Assembly (NCBI GenBank): GCA_046594105.1
Contig: JBKJQB010000225.1
Span: forward strand, 1-17,883
Length of the DNA: 17,883 nt
Reading direction: 5' to 3'
Origin: JBDSGC01 sp046594105
GTDB taxonomy: Bacteria > Acidobacteriota > Thermoanaerobaculia > Gp7-AA8
The number at the start of each line of letters is the position of its first letter. The first letter of the stretch is position 1. Below, piece after piece: positions 14,781 to 17,883 of the stretch. Made by a program: the position numbers and the translations under genes. The notes under the pieces are model-generated. The model was not told the origin of the DNA, ran no database searches, and saw only the letters and a program-made list of their open reading frames with translations.

Positions 14781-16181
14781 GTGCTGACCATCGAACCGCG
14801 CTTCGAGCGCGCCGCAGTCGTCGCTGAGATCGCACGCATCCACGCCGCGCAGCAAGCCAGCCGCGCGGCTGTCGGTGCCACCTCCGCCGCGGAGCGCATC
14901 GAGAAGATCCGGCGTCTCCGCGACGCGATGTTCGTCCATCGCCAGGAGATCCGCGAGGCATTGTGGAACGACTACCAGAAGCCGCCTGCTGAGGTGGATC
15001 TCTCGGAGATCTATCCCGTGGTGGCAGAGGCGAATCACGCCATCCGCCATCTGCGCCGCTGGGCACGGCCCCGAAGAGTGCGCACGCCGCTGGCGCTGTT
15101 CGGATCGCGCTCCCGGATTCTCCATGAGCCGAAAGGCGTCGTCCTGATCATCTCGCCGTGGAACTTTCCGTGGAACCTTTCCCTCGGCCCGCTGGTCTCG
15201 GCGATCGCTGCGGGAAACTGCGCGATCCTGAAGCCTTCGGAGCTCACACCACACACCAGCGCCTGTTTGAAGAAAGTCCTGGCCGGGCTTTTCGTTGAGT
15301 CGGAAGTGGCGGTGATCGAGGGAGATGCGGCGGTGGCCCAGGAGCTTTTGTCGCTGCGCTTCGACCACATCTTCTTCACCGGCAGCCCCGCAGTGGGAAC
15401 GCTCGTCATGAAGGCGGCCGCCGAGCACCTGACCTCGGTGACCCTGGAGCTGGGTGGCAAATCGCCGGTGATCGTCGACCGCAGCGCGAATCTCGACGAG
15501 GCCGCGCGCAAGATCGCCTGGGGAAAGTTTCTCAACTGCGGCCAGATCTGCATCGCACCCGATTACCTGCTGGTGGATGAGGCGGTCCGCGACGTTTTCC
15601 TGGAGAAGCTGCGGGCGGCCATTGCCCCACAGACTGGCGTGATGGTCAGTGAGCGCCATGCCCAGCGGATGCGCGCTCTGATCGACGACGCGGTGAAGCG
15701 GGGTGCTGGCGTTGTTCTGGGTGGCGGTAGCAACGGACGGATCGTGGAGCCGACCGTTCTGCAGAATCCCGACCTGCAATCCGCAGTGATGCAGGAAGAG
15801 ATCTTCGGCCCGATTCTGCCGGTGATCAGCTACCGGAAGCTGGACGATGCGCTGGCGCTGATTGCGGCGCGGGAGAAGCCGCTGGTCCTCTATCTCTTCG
15901 CACGGAACCGCAGGGTCATCCGCGACGTCATCCGGAACACCAGCGCCGGAGGCACGGTGGTCAACGACACGTTGGTGCATTTCTTCCAGACTTATCTGCC
16001 TTTCGGCGGAGCGGGGCGCAGCGGCATGGGAAGGGCCCACGGCTTCTTCGGTTACGAATCGTTCTCCAACATCCGAGCAGTCCTCGAGCAACCGACACGA
16101 TTCAGCGCGCTGCAATGGATGTATCCACCCTACGACCGGTTCAAGCAAAAGCTGATCGACTGGACTCTGCGCTGGTTCTAG
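14781..16181 (+). CDS. NAD(P)-dependent aldehyde dehydrogenase, class 3 type
   Basis: This 466-residue enzyme oxidises aldehydes to carboxylic acids with NAD(P). The short length, lack of a long N-terminal arm and motif spelling place it with class 3 ALDHs (fatty or aromatic aldehydes). Key residues are the catalytic Asn in SPWNFPWNLSLGPLV (N128), the general base in TLELGGKSP (E223) and the nucleophile in NCGQICIAPDY (C257). FFTGSPAVG (about 199-207) belongs to the cofactor-binding fold, and EEIFGPILPV and PFGGAGRSGMGRAHG are late family blocks. A GTG at 14781 is the start; homology begins near residue 10. The C-terminal tail (QWMYPPYDRFKQKLIDWTLRW) could be a membrane-associating helix, as in fatty aldehyde dehydrogenases. 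A repeat begins at its stop. It may detoxify lipid-peroxidation aldehydes, matching the peroxiredoxin downstream; that link is inference. Confidence 0.93.
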   Translation: MLTIEPRFERAAVVAEIARIHAAQQASRAAVGATSAAERIEKIRRLRDAMFVHRQEIREALWNDYQKPPAEVDLSEIYPVVAEANHAIRHLRRWARPRRVRTPLALFGSRSRILHEPKGVVLIISPWNFPWNLSLGPLVSAIAAGNCAILKPSELTPHTSACLKKVLAGLFVESEVAVIEGDAAVAQELLSLRFDHIFFTGSPAVGTLVMKAAAEHLTSVTLELGGKSPVIVDRSANLDEAARKIAWGKFLNCGQICIAPDYLLVDEAVRDVFLEKLRAAIAPQTGVMVSERHAQRMRALIDDAVKRGAGVVLGGGSNGRIVEPTVLQNPDLQSAVMQEEIFGPILPVISYRKLDDALALIAAREKPLVLYLFARNRRVIRDVIRNTSAGGTVVNDTLVHFFQTYLPFGGAGRSGMGRAHGFFGYESFSNIRAVLEQPTRFSALQWMYPPYDRFKQKLIDWTLRWF

Positions 16182-16253
16182 GCCGGCACGGCCGGCGGCG
16201 CTGGTTGCCCAAGGCTTCGCCAAGATCACCCTCCAAGACCTTCTACCGCGCAG
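16181..16253 (+). repeat. dispersed GCCGGCACGG-headed repeat, subtype 1, copy 2
   Basis: The repeat begins with the last base of the aldehyde dehydrogenase TAG codon and matches 2325-2397 at about 68 of 73 positions. It fills much of the gap to the peroxiredoxin gene. Confidence 0.85.
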
Positions 16254-16279
16254 GCTCCCAGCCCGCCGGCCTGACCGCC

Positions 16280-16285
16280 TACAAT
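16280..16285 (+). promoter_or_regulatory. possible -10 box upstream of the peroxiredoxin gene
   Basis: TACAAT differs from the sigma-70 -10 consensus by one base and lies 63 bases before the preferred ATG (16349), beyond the repeat. No good -35 is visible at the right spacing, so this is tentative. Confidence 0.25.
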
Positions 16286-16348
16286 GGCGCCATGTCTCTG
16301 GCCGGAATTTTGCGATACGCATGGGGGAGTCTCACGGGAGGAGCTCGC

Positions 16349-16786
16349 ATGTTGAATGTTGGTGATGCCGCACCGGAATTCGAAGCAGCCGACCACCTCG
16401 GTCGCGAGGTCCGCCTCTCCGATCTTCGAGGACGCAGGGTGGTGCTCTGGTTCTATCCGAAAGCCGACACCCCTGGCTGAACGGCGCAAGGTTCCGGGTT
16501 CCGGGACCTCATGGATGGATACCAAGCCAAGAACGTGGCGGTGCTCGGCGTGAGCTTCGACAAGCCGGCAGACAACGCCCGCTTCGCGGAGAAATACGAT
16601 TTCCCCTTCCCCCTTCTCTCGGATGGCGATCGCAAGATCGCCGTGGCCTACGGTGCGGCCGACGATGCGAAGGCCGAGTACGCCCGGCGCATCGCCTACG
16701 TGATCGACGAGAGCGGGAACATCGCGCAGGCGCACGCGAAAGTGGACGCGCGCACCTATCCGAAAGAGCAGTTAGAGACGTTGTAG
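16349..16786 (+). CDS. putative selenocysteine-containing Bcp/PrxQ-type peroxiredoxin (in-frame TGA at the active site)
   Basis: Read through one TGA (16478-16480), this gives a 145-residue thioredoxin-fold peroxiredoxin that would reduce H2O2 or organic hydroperoxides. Before the TGA: MLNVGDAAPEFEAAD, LSDLRGRRVVLWFYPKADTP, G. After it: TAQGSGFRDLMDGYQAKNVA and VLGVSFDKPADNARFAEKYD, ending YVIDESGNIAQAHAKVDART. The family active site is YPKADTPGCT, so the TGA replaces exactly the peroxidatic Cys (residue 44). The resolving Cys of many Bcp proteins, five residues on, is Ser here, and there is no Cys anywhere. A hairpin fitting a bacterial SECIS lies at 16489-16509. GGGAGGAG (16336-16343) five bases before ATG 16349 supports this start; ATG 16292 would add 19 residues. 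Alternatives are a TGC/TGT-to-TGA mutation or sequencing error. TGA ends most other genes here, so general recoding is excluded. Selenocysteine machinery must be elsewhere. Confidence 0.82.
16478..16480 (+). other. candidate selenocysteine codon (UGA) at the peroxidatic position
   Basis: The TGA lies between codons for YPKADTPG and TAQGSGFRD, both conserved Bcp/PrxQ sequence, in one uninterrupted frame. It is codon 44 counted from ATG 16349. Confidence 0.8.
16489..16509 (+). promoter_or_regulatory. candidate bacterial SECIS hairpin
   Basis: AGGTTCCGG (16489-16497) pairs with CCGGGACCT (16501-16509) over nine base pairs with one U-G wobble, leaving the loop GUU (16498-16500). The apical loop begins 17 bases after the UGA and its first base is G. 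As I recall, bacterial SECIS models ask for a small loop with an early G, about 16-37 bases from the UGA, so this fits. A wider 7-base loop, GGGTTCC on a 7-bp stem, is an alternative fold. It would bind SelB. Confidence 0.7.
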
Positions 16787-17085
16787 GTCTCGCCGCGAAC
16801 GCGGAAGAATGATTCCCAACCGGTGGCGGTCGCTCCAAGCCTCCCCCTCGAGTGTCCTTCTCCCCGCACACGGGGAGAAGGTCCGCGAAGCGGGGATGAG
16901 GGGTCCAGCTTGGTCGAGTGAGCACCCCCTCATCCGCCTTCGGCACCTTCTCCCCGTGTGCGGGGAGAAGGACTCTCGACGGGGAGGGCGCGCGAAGGCC
17001 GCTATTTTGCTGACACTTTCTTAGAAGCGAGGCTCAGGATGACGGTTGGGTTGCCCCCACAAATTCACAGGACCTTCAAGACTTC
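16787..17085. other. spacer between the peroxiredoxin and moeA genes
   Basis: The two genes converge. Most of the space is copy B of the double-hairpin element. The rest includes CTTAGAAGCGAGGCTCAGG then ATGACG near 17020-17043, which partly mirrors CGTCATCCTTAGCGAGGC near 9645 in the other spacer. I see no gene. Confidence 0.65.
16842..16985. repeat. 140-bp double-hairpin element, copy B
   Basis: The organisation is the same as in copy A (9705-9844): outer inverted repeat CCTCGAGTGTCCTT / AAGGACTCTCGACGGG, and two CCTTCTCCCC/GGGGAGAAGG hairpins, here with loops GCACAC and GTGTGC. It lies between convergent genes, where its hairpins could stop or stabilise transcripts from both sides. Confidence 0.85.
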
Positions 17086-17883
17086 ATTCCGAGCCGACCG
17101 GACCCACCAGTACGGCCGGCACGAGTTCGCCAGCCTCCACCACAGTCTCTCCCTCTTCCAGTACCGCCAGTCCATTCGCAGCCACCATCGAGGTCGATAC
17201 GCCCGACCCCTGCGCCCGCATGGGAACTCCGATCAGCATCCCCTCGCGGGCGACCACCCGGATCCGGAGGTAGTTGCGCCGATCTCCACGCGATTTCAGG
17301 GGGCTGCTCAAACGGACCATCGCCGTGGGCGGGAACAGATTGGTCTGCTGTCCCATCGCTTTGCGGAGCGCTGGCGCGACGAACAACAGGAACGACACCA
17401 TGCAGGAGACCGGATTTCCTGGAAGACCGAAATAGAGCCGGTCTTTCAGGCGCGAGAGCACCACCGGCTTCCCCGGCTTCATGGAGATCTGCCAGAATTT
17501 TGTCTGCGCTCCCATCGCGTCGAGGGCATCTTTGACAAAGTCGTAGGCGCCGACGGAGACGCCACCTGAGGAGACGATGAAATCTGACTGGAGAGCCGAC
17601 TCGATGGCGGTGGTGGTGGCATCCAGGGAGTCGCGGACGATGCCGAGCATGCGGGGAATTGCGCCCGCCTCGATGGTCAATGCGGCGAGCGAGTAGGAGT
17701 TGGAGTTCACCACCTGACCGAGGGCGCGGGGCTGATCGACCTCCACGATCTCGTCGCCGGTGGAGAGAATGGCCACGGTTGGCCTTCGCCCTACCCGCAC
17801 CACCGCTCGCTGGACGCTTGCCAGCACACCGATCTCGGCGGAATGGATCGGCGTTCCATCACGGAGCACCAGATCTCCCGTGC
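17084..17883 (-). CDS. moeA: molybdopterin molybdenumtransferase MoeA, C-terminal part (runs off the right edge)
   Basis: About 265 residues of MoeA are visible; the enzyme inserts molybdate into adenylylated molybdopterin in the cytoplasm, the last common step of molybdenum cofactor synthesis. Visible family features in order: the edge of domain 3, GDLVLRDGTPIHSAEIGVLA; PTVAILSTGDEIVEV, opening the MoCF/MogA-like catalytic domain; GQVVNSNSYSLAALTIEAG; SSGGVSVGAYDFVKDAL; FWQISMKPGKPVVLSRLKD; and YFGLPGNPVSCMVSF. The C-terminal beta domain follows, with RRNYLRIRV and MRAQGSGVSTSMVAANGLAV. It ends TGA (17086-17084). The start lies outside the window, and a GTG at 17869 is internal because homology continues upstream of it. 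It implies the host makes molybdoenzymes. Confidence 0.95.
   Translation of the reverse strand, partial: TGDLVLRDGTPIHSAEIGVLASVQRAVVRVGRRPTVAILSTGDEIVEVDQPRALGQVVNSNSYSLAALTIEAGAIPRMLGIVRDSLDATTTAIESALQSDFIVSSGGVSVGAYDFVKDALDAMGAQTKFWQISMKPGKPVVLSRLKDRLYFGLPGNPVSCMVSFLLFVAPALRKAMGQQTNLFPPTAMVRLSSPLKSRGDRRNYLRIRVVAREGMLIGVPMRAQGSGVSTSMVAANGLAVLEEGETVVEAGELVPAVLVGPVGSE

Noticed and set aside
14526..16322. Long antisense open frame opposite the aldehyde dehydrogenase
   Set aside because: The plus-strand frame contains every ALDH catalytic motif. The antisense frame is a GC-driven shadow with Arg/His-rich composition.
16478..16786. Frameshifted or split peroxiredoxin pseudogene
   Set aside because: There is no frame change across the TGA, conserved residues continue on both sides, and the stop is exactly at the active-site codon with a hairpin after it. 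A point nonsense mutation cannot be fully excluded but is the less likely reading.
1..17883. Genome-wide reassignment of TGA
   Set aside because: TGA terminates most genes here at the expected protein ends, often in ATGA overlaps, so it acts as a normal stop.
16841..17883. Selenoprotein-molybdenum island (moeA next to the Sec peroxiredoxin)
   Set aside because: The genes converge and are separated by a repeat element. Nothing else of formate dehydrogenase or selenium metabolism is in the window, so a functional link is unsupported.

Overview
The window is GC-rich, densely coding bacterial DNA. A complete Bat-type operon, an M2 peptidyl-dipeptidase, a LolA-like periplasmic protein, a secreted protein with a carboxypeptidase-regulatory domain, and gene gaps full of small palindromic repeats together suggest Acidobacteriota or a neighbouring Gram-negative phylum. 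This placement is inference; no rRNA or other phylogenetic marker is present.

Layout. Positions 1-2333 (minus strand) hold a possible gene fragment at the edge, a GT4 glycosyltransferase and a two-part SAM methyltransferase. These look like surface-glycan genes. A divergent gap with a dispersed repeat follows. Positions 2501-9584 (plus strand) are the seven-gene Bat operon: moxR AAA+ ATPase, DUF58 protein, a single-pass membrane protein, batA, batB, a TPR protein (batC) and batD. Most junctions overlap at ATGA or TGATG, so translation is probably coupled. The products would form a membrane-anchored MoxR/VWA complex facing the periplasm.

Positions 9585-10088 are a repeat-rich spacer. After it come a LolA-like secreted protein with a Lys/Pro repeat tail (10089-10946), a second repeat-rich spacer, a secreted ACE-like M2 metallopeptidase on the minus strand (11492-13354), a secreted CarboxypepD_reg-like protein (13718-14464) and a class 3 aldehyde dehydrogenase (14781-16181).

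The most interesting gene is a Bcp/PrxQ-type peroxiredoxin at 16349-16786. An in-frame TGA stands exactly where the peroxidatic cysteine should be, and a 9-bp hairpin fitting a bacterial SECIS follows it. The simplest reading is a selenocysteine peroxiredoxin. TGA is the ordinary stop of most genes in this window, so this would be local recoding and not a changed genetic code. The protein has no cysteine at all, so Sec would be its only redox centre apart from methionine.

The right edge carries the C-terminal part of moeA (molybdenum cofactor synthesis) on the minus strand. Several dispersed repeat families recur between genes: a 140-bp double-hairpin element (two copies), a GCCGGCACGGCCGGCGGCG-headed family (four copies, three of them at gene 3' ends), and a GCCGGCAGGATGCCGG family.
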